Shown here piece after piece: positions 29,294 to 37,701 of a stretch of DNA of 64,000 nt. Position numbers and translations under genes: made by a program. The stretch is from Variovorax sp. YR216 (GTDB lineage: Bacteria > Pseudomonadota > Gammaproteobacteria > Burkholderiales > Burkholderiaceae_C). The notes under the pieces are model-generated. The model ran no database searches. It was given only the letters and a program-made list of their open reading frames with translations, and was not told the origin of the DNA. Positions within the stretch are counted from its first letter, which is position 1, and each line of letters starts with the position of its first letter. Location of the stretch: the NCBI RefSeq assembly GCF_900107745.1, contig NZ_FNRO01000004.1:124001-188000 (forward strand), given 5' to 3'.

Positions 29294-30115
29294 TCAACCC
29301 TTGATGAAGGCCAGCAGATCGGCGTTGAATTCATCGGCCCGGGTGGTCGCCAGCCCGTGCGAGCCGCCGGGGTAGAGCTTCAGCGTCGAGCCCTTCACCA
29401 GCTTCGAAGACAGCATGGCCGAGGCGCCGATCGGCACGATCTGGTCGTCGTCGCCATGCGCGATCAGCGTGGGCACATCGAACTTCTTCAGGTCTTCGGT
29501 GAAGTCGGTTTCGGAAAACTGCTTGATGCAGTCCAGCAGGCCCTTGTGCCCGCCCATCATCCCCTGCAGCCAGAACGAATCGCGCACGCCCTGCGACACC
29601 TTGGCGTTCGGCCGGTTGTAGCCATAGAACGGGATCGTGAGGTCCATGAAGAACTGCGAGCGGTCGGCGGTCACGCCCGCGCGGATGCCGTCGAAGACTT
29701 CCAGCGGCAGGCCGCCCGGGTTCGCGGCGGTCTTGAGCATCAGCGGCGGCACCGCGCCGAGCAGCACCGCCTTGGCGACGCGGGACGTGCCGTGCCGTCC
29801 GATGTAGCGCGTGACCTCGCCGCCGCCGGTGGAGTGGCCGACCATCACCGCATCCCTGATGTCGAGCTTGTTCATCAGCTCCGCGAGGTCATCCGCGTAC
29901 GTGTCCATGTGGTTGCCGTCCCACGGCTGGCTCGAACGGCCATGACCACGCCGGTCGTGCGCGATGACGCGATAGCCGCGCTCCCCGAGGAAGACCATCT
30001 GCGCATCCCACGCATCCGCGGTGAGCGGCCAGCCGTGGGAGAACACGACTGGCTGGCCTTTGCCCCAGTCCTTGTAGTAGATCTGCGTGCCGTCTTGGGT
30101 GGTGATGGTGCTCAT
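29294..30115 (-). CDS. Alpha/beta hydrolase, non-haem chloroperoxidase type
   Basis: 273 residues, close to cofactor-free haloperoxidases and related esterases. The catalytic triad is visible: serine in 'GHSTGG', aspartate in 'HGDDDQIVP' and histidine in 'GGSHGLA'. The N-terminus '[21 protein letters not shown]' region and 'HDRRGHGRS' are characteristic. In vivo it may be an esterase or perhydrolase; halogenation is an in vitro activity of the family. AGGA-type ribosome site upstream of the ATG. It stands alone on the minus strand. Confidence 0.85.
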   Translation of the reverse strand: MSTITTQDGTQIYYKDWGKGQPVVFSHGWPLTADAWDAQMVFLGERGYRVIAHDRRGHGRSSQPWDGNHMDTYADDLAELMNKLDIRDAVMVGHSTGGGEVTRYIGRHGTSRVAKAVLLGAVPPLMLKTAANPGGLPLEVFDGIRAGVTADRSQFFMDLTIPFYGYNRPNAKVSQGVRDSFWLQGMMGGHKGLLDCIKQFSETDFTEDLKKFDVPTLIAHGDDDQIVPIGASAMLSSKLVKGSTLKLYPGGSHGLATTRADEFNADLLAFIKG

Positions 30116-30326
30116 GCGGTCCTTTCCGTGGTTGTGCTGGGAGGGATGGAGGGAGATCCACGCCCGATCGGGCGAGGCAGGGCAGCGTAGACGAGCGACC
30201 TTCTTTTTGGAAGCGCCGGGGCATGCCGCGCGATACGTCCAACGACGGATGGCGCGACCGGCAACCGGCGCGCTATAAGCTGGCGCGCACCTTGCGTGCC
30301 GAAGTCACCCCGAACAAGGAGCTCGC

Positions 30327-30851
30327 ATGTTCTATGGTTTGACGCCGCTGGGTACAGTCCACACCGCCATCAGCCTCGTGGCGGTGATCACCGGGCTCAT
30401 CGCCCTCTTTCGCTTCAGGGAGATCGCGATGAACACCCGCGCGGGTCGGGTCTATGTGATCGCCACGGTGCTCACCTGTCTCACAGGTTTCGGCATCTTC
30501 CAGCACGGCGGCTTCGGCAAGCCGCATGCGCTGGGCATCGTCACTCTGGTGGTGCTTGCGGTGGCCTGGCAGGCGGGGCGCTCGAACGTGTTCGGGAGGC
30601 TGTCGCCCTACGTGGCGATGGTCAGTTATTCGCTGACCTTCTTCTTCCACATGATTCCGGGCGTCACGGAGACCGCGACGCGCCTGCCGCTGGGCGCTCC
30701 GTGGGTCGCCGATCCGGATGCGTCGCCGGTGCTGCAGGCGATCATCGGTGGCCTGTTCGTCGTCTTCCTGCTCGGTGCGACTCTCCAGGTGCTGCGCCTG
30801 CGCGCCGCCCGCGCGGGCAGCCCGGCCGATGTCCTTCGCGTATTGGGTTGA
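30327..30851 (+). CDS. Multi-helix membrane protein of unknown function
   Basis: 174 residues with four or five predicted membrane helices, starting with 'MFYGLTPLGTVHTAISLVAV'. There is a histidine in 'FFFHMIPGVTETATRLP' and another in 'FQHGGFGKPHALGI', both near membrane edges, which could bind haem or metal. I recall proteins of this kind annotated only as hypothetical membrane proteins in Burkholderiales. AAGGAG precedes the ATG. No operon partner on this strand. Confidence 0.65.
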   Translation: MFYGLTPLGTVHTAISLVAVITGLIALFRFREIAMNTRAGRVYVIATVLTCLTGFGIFQHGGFGKPHALGIVTLVVLAVAWQAGRSNVFGRLSPYVAMVSYSLTFFFHMIPGVTETATRLPLGAPWVADPDASPVLQAIIGGLFVVFLLGATLQVLRLRAARAGSPADVLRVLG

Positions 30852-30857
30852 ACCGCC

Positions 30858-31046
30858 TCAGAGGCGCGCGAAATACTTGAAACCGAGAACCAGCACGACA
30901 CCGAGAACGGCGAAGAAAACCAGTCGACCCCAGCGCGCGACAGGCTGTTTGTAGTCCGGCATTTCGTTGCGATGGAGGCCGGAAAACGAGGTGGTGTCCG
31001 GCTTGTCCCGATGCCAGTCGTGGAAGTTGTCGCGATTGGTATTCAT
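30858..31046 (-). CDS. Small single-helix membrane protein
   Basis: 62 residues from the ATG at 31046. A polar N-terminal half rich in aspartate, asparagine and histidine precedes one C-terminal membrane helix (about residues 41-59) ending 'KYFARL'. No known family recognised. It diverges from the efflux pump gene across a relatively AT-rich 160-base gap, so that gap probably holds promoters in both directions. Confidence 0.5.
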   Translation of the reverse strand: MNTNRDNFHDWHRDKPDTTSFSGLHRNEMPDYKQPVARWGRLVFFAVLGVVLVLGFKYFARL

Positions 31047-31165
31047 GTAATACATTTTAACTACACTTACACGAATACCGACAAGGGTCGGGCCTCACGG
31101 AAACCCGGAGCGCGAAAAAGTGCTCGCTGGGCGGATATCGACGCTGTCCAGCGTCTCTGCTAAGG

Positions 31166-31186
31166 TTTGTGTACAGCATCCACAAA
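31166..31186. promoter_or_regulatory. Inverted repeat upstream of efflux pump
   Basis: TTTGTG (31166-31171) and CACAAA (31181-31186) form a perfect 6-base inverted repeat with nine bases between, located 20 bases before the start codon of the pump gene. The size fits a dimeric repressor site, but no regulator gene is adjacent. Confidence 0.35.
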
Positions 31187-31206
31187 TCTTTCAGGAGACC
31201 GCGCCC

Positions 31207-32643
31207 ATGCCCCCGCATTCCATGGACGACCGCCGGCGCTGGCTCGCGCTGACGGTTCTGTGCCTCGGCGTCCTGATGATCGTGCTCGACACCACGATCG
31301 TGAACGTCGCCCTGCCCTCGATCCGCCAGGACCTCGGCTTTTCCGAGACCTCGCTGGTCTGGGTGGTCAATGCCTACATGCTGAGCTTCGGCGGATTCCT
31401 GCTGCTGGGCGGGCGGCTCGGCGATCTCTACGGGCACCGGCGGCTCTTTCTGCACGGCATCACGCTGTTCACGCTCGCCTCGCTGGCTTGCGGGCTCTCG
31501 AATTCGCAGGCGCTGCTGGTGGCGGCGCGCGCGGTGCAGGGACTGGGCGGCGCGGTGGTGTCCGCCGTGGCGCTGTCGCTCATCATGAATCTCTTCACCG
31601 AACCCGGCGAGCGTGCGAAGGCCATGGGCGTCTACGGCTTCGTGTGCGCGGGCGGCGGCAGCATCGGCGTGCTGCTGGGCGGGCTGCTCACCGGCGCCTT
31701 GAGCTGGCACTGGATCTTCCTCGTCAACCTGCCGATCGGCGTCGCGGTCTACGCGCTCTGCATGGCCCTGCTGCCCGACGCACGCGGGCAGGCGGCCGGG
31801 GAACGCCTCGACGTCGGCGGCGCGGTGACCGTCACCGCCGCATTGATGCTCGCCGTCTACGCGATCGTCAACGGCAACGAGGCGGGCTGGACTTCGACGC
31901 AGACGCTGTCGCTGCTCGGCGTGTCGATCGTGCTGATGGCGATCTTCCTTTTCATCGAATCGCGCGTGCAGCATCCGCTGATGCCGCTGCGGCTCTTCCG
32001 ACTGCGCAACGTGTCGACGGCCAACGTGATCGGCGTGCTCTGGGCGGCGGCGATGTTCGCGTGGTTCTTCATCTCGGCGCTGTACCTGCAACTGGTGCTG
32101 GGCAGCACGCCGATGCAGGTGGGCCTCGCCTTCCTTCCAGCGAATCTCATCATGGCGGCCTTCTCGCTCGGGCTCTCGGCCCGGCTGGTGATGCGCTTCG
32201 GCAACCGCGGGCCGCTCTCCTTCGGCCTGCTCCTGGCAGCCGCGGGCCTCGCCCTGTTCGCCCGGGCGCCGGTCGACGGCAGCTTTGTCGTCGATGTCCT
32301 GCCGGGCATGACACTGCTCGGCATCGGCGCGGGTATGGCGCTCAATCCCCTGCTGCTGGTGGCGATGAGCGATGTCTCGCCGAGTGAATCGGGCTTGGCC
32401 TCCGGCGTGGTCAACACCGCCTTCATGATGGGCGGCGCGCTCGGCCTCGCGGTGCTGACGAGCGTCGCAGCGGCACGCACCGGGAGTCTGCTCGCGGCCG
32501 GCATCGCGACACCCGCCGCGCTCACCGCGGGGTATCAATCGGCGTTCCTCGTCGGCGCGATCTTCGCGGTCGTTGCAGCCGTGCTCGGGGCGGCACTTCT
32601 TCGCGGCAGTGCACACGCCGCAGCGTCGATGACACGGGCGTAA
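31207..32643 (+). CDS. DHA2-family (EmrB/QacA) MFS efflux transporter
   Basis: 478-residue drug:proton antiporter with 14 predicted helices. The DHA2 motifs 'LDTTIVNVALPSI' in helix 1, 'GGRLGDLYGHRR' (motif A) and 'GGGSIGVLLGGLLTG' (motif C) are clear. The ATG follows AGGAGA. No EmrA-type membrane fusion partner or TetR/MarR regulator is adjacent, so it probably works alone in the inner membrane. Substrate unknown. Confidence 0.9.
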   Translation: MPPHSMDDRRRWLALTVLCLGVLMIVLDTTIVNVALPSIRQDLGFSETSLVWVVNAYMLSFGGFLLLGGRLGDLYGHRRLFLHGITLFTLASLACGLSNSQALLVAARAVQGLGGAVVSAVALSLIMNLFTEPGERAKAMGVYGFVCAGGGSIGVLLGGLLTGALSWHWIFLVNLPIGVAVYALCMALLPDARGQAAGERLDVGGAVTVTAALMLAVYAIVNGNEAGWTSTQTLSLLGVSIVLMAIFLFIESRVQHPLMPLRLFRLRNVSTANVIGVLWAAAMFAWFFISALYLQLVLGSTPMQVGLAFLPANLIMAAFSLGLSARLVMRFGNRGPLSFGLLLAAAGLALFARAPVDGSFVVDVLPGMTLLGIGAGMALNPLLLVAMSDVSPSESGLASGVVNTAFMMGGALGLAVLTSVAAARTGSLLAAGIATPAALTAGYQSAFLVGAIFAVVAAVLGAALLRGSAHAAASMTRA

Positions 32644-32694
32644 CGTAGGCATCGGCCTACAGAAAATCCGGGGGCGCGCGCCCACCATCAACGC

Positions 32695-32913
32695 ATGAAA
32701 AACCCGATCAAACTGGTCATTGATGAGCCCGCGCCCGGATCGTTCATCTGGACGCTTCTCGAAACCGATGCTGGCGGCGCGCCGCGCAAGGTATTGCGCT
32801 CGGCCGAGTACGGAGCGGACACCTACGAGGCCGCGCTCGCGGCCGGTACGCGCATCATGGACGCCGAGATTCGCAAGAACGTCGAGGCGCCCGCGCAGCG
32901 CAACAACTCCTAA
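32695..32913 (+). CDS. Small conserved-looking protein of unknown function
   Basis: 72 residues, soluble, with predicted beta strands ('FIWTLLETD') followed by a helix ('DTYEAALAAGTRIMDAEIRK'). Short stand-alone proteins of this pattern occur in Burkholderiales and lack an assigned role. It follows the efflux gene by about 50 bases and its end overlaps the end of the convergent reductase by four bases. Codon usage matches the neighbours. Confidence 0.55.
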   Translation: MKNPIKLVIDEPAPGSFIWTLLETDAGGAPRKVLRSAEYGADTYEAALAAGTRIMDAEIRKNVEAPAQRNNS

Positions 32914-34133
32914 GCCAGGAGCGATTTCAGAGGCACGGCCGGATCGGCCGCGACCGCCGGTTCCGGGCTGCGGCCCGCTTCGAGCAGCTTGCGGCTCATC
33001 ATGTGGTCGACCGGTGCGTTCACCGATTCGACGCAACGCAGCTGCGCACCGACGTAGTGCAGCAGCGAGAACGACGCGGCGTTCGCGCCCGGTCGGCGGA
33101 CCGTGAGTGCGCCCGGTGTCCCCGGCGCAGGGGCCAGCCCGGCCATCTGCAGCCGCAGGCCTCCCTGATCCGACCAGAACCACGGCACCACGTCATGCGG
33201 ACGCGGCGCGCCGGTCAGCGTCGCTACCGCGGTTCGCGCCTGGTCGTTGGCGTTCTGAACCGATTCGAGCCGCAGCGGCGTGTCCGAACGCTGGTCCGGA
33301 AAGCGCGTGCAGTCACCGATCGCCAGGATCGCCTCGTCGCTGGTCTGCATGAAGGCATCGACCACCACACCGTCGGCGCATTCGAGCCCTGCCGCCTGTG
33401 CGAGCGCGACCTCGGGCACCGCGCCGATCCCGAGCAGCAGAAGGTCGATCGGCTGCGCCTGACCGTCGATCTCGATCGCGGTCAGGTAGTTGCCGTCGAC
33501 CTGCAGCACATCCGTCTTCACCCCGACGCGGATGTCCATGCCCGCCGCGCGATGCGTCGCGAGCACATGCGCCGACAGCTCCGGCGACACCGCACGGCCC
33601 AGCAGCCGGGGCGCGCTTTCGAGCACCAGCACCTGCTTGCCAAGCGCCAGCGCGGTCGCTGCGACTTCGAGCCCGATGAAGCCACCGCCCAGCACCGTCA
33701 CATGCTGCGCTGTAGCGAGCTTGTCGCGAAGCTGAACCGCCTCGTGCGCCGCACGCAGAAGCGCCACGTTTTCCAGTCCTTCGAGCGCCGAGATGCGGCG
33801 CGCGCGCGTGCCGGTGGCAAGCACCAGCCGTTCCCATTCGAGCACCGCGCCCGACTTGAGCGTGACGGTGCGCGCCTGGCGGTCGATAGCCTGCGCCGCG
33901 TCGCCCAGGTGCAGCGTGATACCCGCTTCTGCGTACCAGGCCTCGGCGCGATGCTGCTGCGGCACCTCGTCAGGGCTCTTGAGGAAGGTCTTGGACAGCG
34001 GCGGCCGGTGATAGGGGATGGCCGCCTCCTCGCACACCATGTGGATGCGCGCGCCCTGCCCCGCTTCCACGAGGCCGGCACAGAGTTGAGCGGCCGCATG
34101 GCCGCCGCCGATGATGACGATGTTCGAATTCAT
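32910..34133 (-). CDS. FAD/NAD(P)-dependent ferredoxin-reductase-type oxidoreductase
   Basis: 407 residues from the ATG at 34133; a GTG nine codons upstream is also in frame. Two Rossmann motifs are present: 'IVIIGGGHAAAQLCAGL' for FAD and 'VTVLGGGFIGLEVAATAL' for NAD. 'AIGDCTRFPD' is the second FAD contact. It belongs with BphA4/HcaD/rubredoxin-reductase-like enzymes that feed electrons to ferredoxins of ring-hydroxylating or P450 systems. No ferredoxin, Rieske oxygenase or P450 is in the window. It diverges from the monooxygenase operon with 77 bases between. Confidence 0.88.
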   Translation of the reverse strand: MNSNIVIIGGGHAAAQLCAGLVEAGQGARIHMVCEEAAIPYHRPPLSKTFLKSPDEVPQQHRAEAWYAEAGITLHLGDAAQAIDRQARTVTLKSGAVLEWERLVLATGTRARRISALEGLENVALLRAAHEAVQLRDKLATAQHVTVLGGGFIGLEVAATALALGKQVLVLESAPRLLGRAVSPELSAHVLATHRAAGMDIRVGVKTDVLQVDGNYLTAIEIDGQAQPIDLLLLGIGAVPEVALAQAAGLECADGVVVDAFMQTSDEAILAIGDCTRFPDQRSDTPLRLESVQNANDQARTAVATLTGAPRPHDVVPWFWSDQGGLRLQMAGLAPAPGTPGALTVRRPGANAASFSLLHYVGAQLRCVESVNAPVDHMMSRKLLEAGRSPEPAVAADPAVPLKSLLA

Positions 34134-34210
34134 GATGGGTTTCCGTGACGTGTCTGCCACTGTAGCCTTAGCATGGCAGCCACCACCACAGAGAACACAG
34201 AGACAGCGAG

Positions 34211-35350
34211 ATGAAGATACGCATCATCGGCGGCGGCCCCGCGGGCCTGTTCTACGCCTACCTGATGAAGCGCGACGATCCGTCGCACGACATCCGCGTC
34301 TACGAGCGCGACCCTGAAAGCGCCACCTACGGTTGGGGCGTCGTGTTCTCCGATGTCGCGCTCGCCTTCGTGCGCGACATCGCCCCCGAGCTCTACGACG
34401 CGATGACGCGCAACCAGGAGGTGTTCGACGAGATGGCGGTGGTGCACCAGGGCGTGCATGTCACGCTCGCGCACAACACCTTCCACCGCATGGCGCGCAT
34501 CGACCTGCTGAAGGCGCTGCACACCCATTGCCGCAAGGCCGGTGTCGCCATCGAGTTCGAGCGTCGCGTGGACGACGTCGGTGCCTTCGCCGATGCGGAC
34601 CTGATCGTCGCCGCGGACGGCGCCAACAGCGCGATCCGCACGCGCTTCAAGGAGCACTTCCAGCCCACGCTCGACGAGCGTCCGAACCTGCTCGCGTGGT
34701 ATGGCACCACGCAGCTCTTCAATCCGCTGTCGCTCATCTTCCGCCAGAACCCCGACGGCCTCGCGATCGCGCACACCTACCGCTACAGCCGCACGCACAG
34801 CACCTTCCTCGTCGAAGCGGACCCGGCCACTTTCGAGAAGGCCGGACTCGGCCGCATGAGCGAGGCCCAAAGCCTCGCGTGGTGCGAGAAGGTCTTCGCC
34901 GATGACCTCCAGGGCCACCCGCTGCTGTCGAACAAGTCGAACTGGTTCCGCTACACCATCGTGAAGAACCGCCAATGGCACTGGCGCAACATCGTCCTGA
35001 TCGGCGATGCGCTGCGGACGGGCCACCCATCCGTGGGGTCCGGCACGCGGCTCGCCATGCAGGATTCGATCGCGCTCTTCGATGCCTGCAAGACCTGTGG
35101 CAACGACATTCCGAAGATGCTCGAGGAATTCGTCCGCATCCGGCAGCCCGGCTCCGACTCGCTTCAGAAGGCCGCGATCAAGAGCACCGAGTGGTACGAG
35201 AACCTGGGGCCCAAGCTGCCGCTCGATCCGATCTCCTTCGCCTACGACTACGTCACGCGCAGCGGCCGCGTGGACCATGACGACGTTCGCAAGCGTGACC
35301 CGGAACTCGCGGCCGCCTACGAAAAGCTGCACCCCGAACTCAGCTTCTGA
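34211..35350 (+). CDS. FAD-dependent monooxygenase, possible salicylyl-CoA 5-hydroxylase
   Basis: 379-residue class A-like flavoprotein hydroxylase. It has the FAD fold 'IIGGGPAGLFYAYLM' at the N-terminus, the DG motif in 'VAADGANSAIRTRF' and the GD motif in 'VLIGDALRTGHPSVGSG'. The sequence resembles the N-terminal hydroxylase half of salicylyl/anthraniloyl-CoA monooxygenases but lacks the old-yellow-enzyme half found in the long bifunctional forms. The next gene activates aryl acids, supporting an aryl thioester or adenylate as substrate. Exact substrate is inferred. Confidence 0.75.
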   Translation: MKIRIIGGGPAGLFYAYLMKRDDPSHDIRVYERDPESATYGWGVVFSDVALAFVRDIAPELYDAMTRNQEVFDEMAVVHQGVHVTLAHNTFHRMARIDLLKALHTHCRKAGVAIEFERRVDDVGAFADADLIVAADGANSAIRTRFKEHFQPTLDERPNLLAWYGTTQLFNPLSLIFRQNPDGLAIAHTYRYSRTHSTFLVEADPATFEKAGLGRMSEAQSLAWCEKVFADDLQGHPLLSNKSNWFRYTIVKNRQWHWRNIVLIGDALRTGHPSVGSGTRLAMQDSIALFDACKTCGNDIPKMLEEFVRIRQPGSDSLQKAAIKSTEWYENLGPKLPLDPISFAYDYVTRSGRVDHDDVRKRDPELAAAYEKLHPELSF

Positions 35351-35365
35351 CCGGAGGGAACCACC

Positions 35366-37006
35366 ATGCTCGAAGGCTGCGTGCCCTGGCCCGCGGAGGC
35401 CGCCGACAAGTTCCGCAAGCTTGGCCTGTGGGAAGACATCACCGTCGCCGAGATGGTGGACCGCACCATGCGCACCATGCCGGACAAGACCGCGGTGGTC
35501 TTCGACGACCAGCGCATCAGCTATGCGGACCTGGTGCGATCGTCGCAGCGCTTTGCGCTGGCCCTGCTCGACCTCGGCCTGAAGCCGCGCGATCGCGTGG
35601 TGATGCAGTTGCCGAACGTGCCCGAGTTCGTCGTCACCTACCTTGCGCTCAACCGGATCGGCGCGATTCCGGTGATGGCGCTGCGCGCGCACCGGCACAA
35701 CGAGGTGCGGCATTTCATTCGCGCCTCGGGTGCAACCGCGTACCTGGTGCCCGACGTGGTCGGCAACTTCGACTACCGGCCGATGGCCGCAGAGATGGCA
35801 GCGGAGTTTCCGCACCTGCGCCATGTGATCGTCGCGGGCGAGCCCGCGCCGGGGCAGCGCGCGCTCGCGCCGCTCATCGACGCTAGCGGGATCGACGCCC
35901 ACACGCTCGGCCAGCGCCTCGATGCGGTGCGCCCTTCGCCGGACGATGTCTCGACCATGCTGCTCTCCGGCGGCACCACCTCGGTCTCGAAGCTGATCCC
36001 GCGCACGCACAACGACTATGTGCTCAACGCGCGCCTGTGCGCACACACGGCGGGCTTCGACCGCGAAACGGTGTTCATGGCGATCCTGCCGCTCGGGCAC
36101 AACTACAACCTCGCCTCGCCCGGCATGCTCGGCACCTTCCATGCGGGCGGCACCGTGGTCATCGCCGCGAGCACCGACATCGAGGCCACCTTTGCCACGG
36201 TCGAACGAGAGCGCGTCTCGGTCATCGCGAGCGTGGTGCCGCTGATCTCGAACTGGATCAACAGCGACGTGCCGGCGCGCTTCGACCGCTCGACGATCAA
36301 GGTGATCCAGAACGGCGGCGCGCGGCTCGCGCCAGAGCTCCGCGCGCGCCTGCGAGAGCAGTTCCACTGCACGCCGCAGGAGATCTATGGCACCGCAGAA
36401 GGGCTCATCAACATGACGCGGCTCGACGACCCGGACGACCTGCTGCTCGAAAGCTCCGGTGCACCGGTCAGCGAATACGACGAGATCAAGGTGCTCGACG
36501 ACAACGACCGCGAGGTACCCGACGGAGAGCCCGGCGAGCTGGTCACGCGCGGTCCCTACACGATCCGCGGCTACTACAACGCGCCCGAGAAGAACGCCGA
36601 GGCCTTCACGCCCGACGGGTTCTACCGGATGGGCGACATCGTGCGAAAGCGCGGGCGCCACGTCTTCACCGAAGGCCGGCGCAAGGACCTCATCAACCGC
36701 GGCGGCGAGAAGATCAGCTGTGACGAGATCGAGAACCTGATCTTCGGCATGCCGCAGGTCAGGGTGGTCGCGCTGGTGGGCCTGCCCGATCCGGTCTTCG
36801 GCGAAAAGGCCTGCGCCTGCGTGATCCTGCAGCCCGGCGCGACGCTCGGCTTCGACGAGCTCATCGCCCACCTGAAGCAACAGAAGATCGCCTCCTTCAA
36901 GCTGCCTGAGCGGCTGGAGATCATGCAGGAGTTCCCGGTGAGCCCCGTGGGCAAGATCCTCAAGCGCGAACTGCGCGAGCGGCTCGTGGGGCAGGCGAGC
37001 GCATGA
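35366..37006 (+). CDS. EntE-type aryl-acid AMP ligase
   Basis: 546-residue ANL-superfamily adenylating enzyme. The phosphate loop 'LSGGTTSVSKLIPRTHNDY' and the acceptor-region 'YGTAEGLINMTRLDDP' match EntE/DhbE-like enzymes. 'GHNYNLASPG' corresponds to the loop whose asparagine contacts the 2-hydroxyl of salicylate or 2,3-dihydroxybenzoate in DhbE. The C-terminal catalytic lysine is in 'PVSPVGKILKREL'. There are no siderophore genes nearby; coupling to a hydroxylase suggests catabolism, as in salicylate degradation through an AMP/CoA route. No separate CoA-transfer enzyme is present. Confidence 0.82.
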   Translation: MLEGCVPWPAEAADKFRKLGLWEDITVAEMVDRTMRTMPDKTAVVFDDQRISYADLVRSSQRFALALLDLGLKPRDRVVMQLPNVPEFVVTYLALNRIGAIPVMALRAHRHNEVRHFIRASGATAYLVPDVVGNFDYRPMAAEMAAEFPHLRHVIVAGEPAPGQRALAPLIDASGIDAHTLGQRLDAVRPSPDDVSTMLLSGGTTSVSKLIPRTHNDYVLNARLCAHTAGFDRETVFMAILPLGHNYNLASPGMLGTFHAGGTVVIAASTDIEATFATVERERVSVIASVVPLISNWINSDVPARFDRSTIKVIQNGGARLAPELRARLREQFHCTPQEIYGTAEGLINMTRLDDPDDLLLESSGAPVSEYDEIKVLDDNDREVPDGEPGELVTRGPYTIRGYYNAPEKNAEAFTPDGFYRMGDIVRKRGRHVFTEGRRKDLINRGGEKISCDEIENLIFGMPQVRVVALVGLPDPVFGEKACACVILQPGATLGFDELIAHLKQQKIASFKLPERLEIMQEFPVSPVGKILKRELRERLVGQASA

Positions 37007-37701
37007 TCGTCCTCTACCACTGCGTGAGCGCGCGTTCGTTCCGGCCGCTCTGGGTGCTCGAGGAGCTCGGCGCCGACTACGAACTGCGCATGCTGCCCTT
37101 TCCGCCGCGCGTGCTGCAACGCAGCTATCTCGAGATCAATCCGCTGGGCACCATCCCGTATCTGATCGACGGGGAAACGCGCATGACCGAATCGGCCGCG
37201 ATGTGCCAGTACCTCGCGCAGCGCTGCGACCCGGACAATGCGCACGGACTGGCCTTGCGCCCGCATGAACCCGGCTTCGGCGGTTGGCTCAACTGGCTTC
37301 ATCACGGCGAGGCCACGCTGACCTTTCCGCAGACCATCGTGCTGCGCTACCGCTATTTCGAGCCCGACGAACGCAAGCTCCCGCAGGCGGCCGAGGACTA
37401 CGCCAAGTGGTTCCTCGCACGACTGCGCGGCATCGACGCGGTGCTTCAACAGCATGACTACCTCTGCGCCGACCGCTTCACCGCCGCCGATGTCTCGGTG
37501 GGCTATGCCCTGATGCTGGCCTGCGAAGTCCGCCTGTCCGAGCACTTCCCTCCGGCGGTGGCGGCCTACTGGGAGCGCCTCCAGCAGCGCGAAGGCTATC
37601 GACGCGCGCTCGCCGCGCAACATGACGCGGCGGTGGCGCAGGGCGTTCCGTCAGCACCCTCTCCCACCGGGGTCCAACACGGGAGAATCGGCCCACCATG
37701 A
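37003..37701 (+). CDS. Glutathione S-transferase, possible maleylpyruvate isomerase
   Basis: 232 residues with an N-terminal thioredoxin-like domain (1-80, 'NPLGTIPYLIDG' with cis-proline and 'MTESAAMCQYL' for glutathione binding) and an all-helical C-terminal domain. The start overlaps the ligase stop as ATGA. Because the operon looks like salicylate to gentisate chemistry, a glutathione-dependent maleylpyruvate isomerase is an attractive guess, but gentisate dioxygenase and fumarylpyruvate hydrolase are not in the window. A generic GST remains possible. Confidence 0.75.
   Translation: MIVLYHCVSARSFRPLWVLEELGADYELRMLPFPPRVLQRSYLEINPLGTIPYLIDGETRMTESAAMCQYLAQRCDPDNAHGLALRPHEPGFGGWLNWLHHGEATLTFPQTIVLRYRYFEPDERKLPQAAEDYAKWFLARLRGIDAVLQQHDYLCADRFTAADVSVGYALMLACEVRLSEHFPPAVAAYWERLQQREGYRRALAAQHDAAVAQGVPSAPSPTGVQHGRIGPP

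Noticed and set aside
35366..37006. Siderophore biosynthesis role for the EntE-like ligase
   Set aside because: No isochorismate synthase, aryl carrier protein or NRPS gene is present; it is coupled to a hydroxylase and a GST instead.
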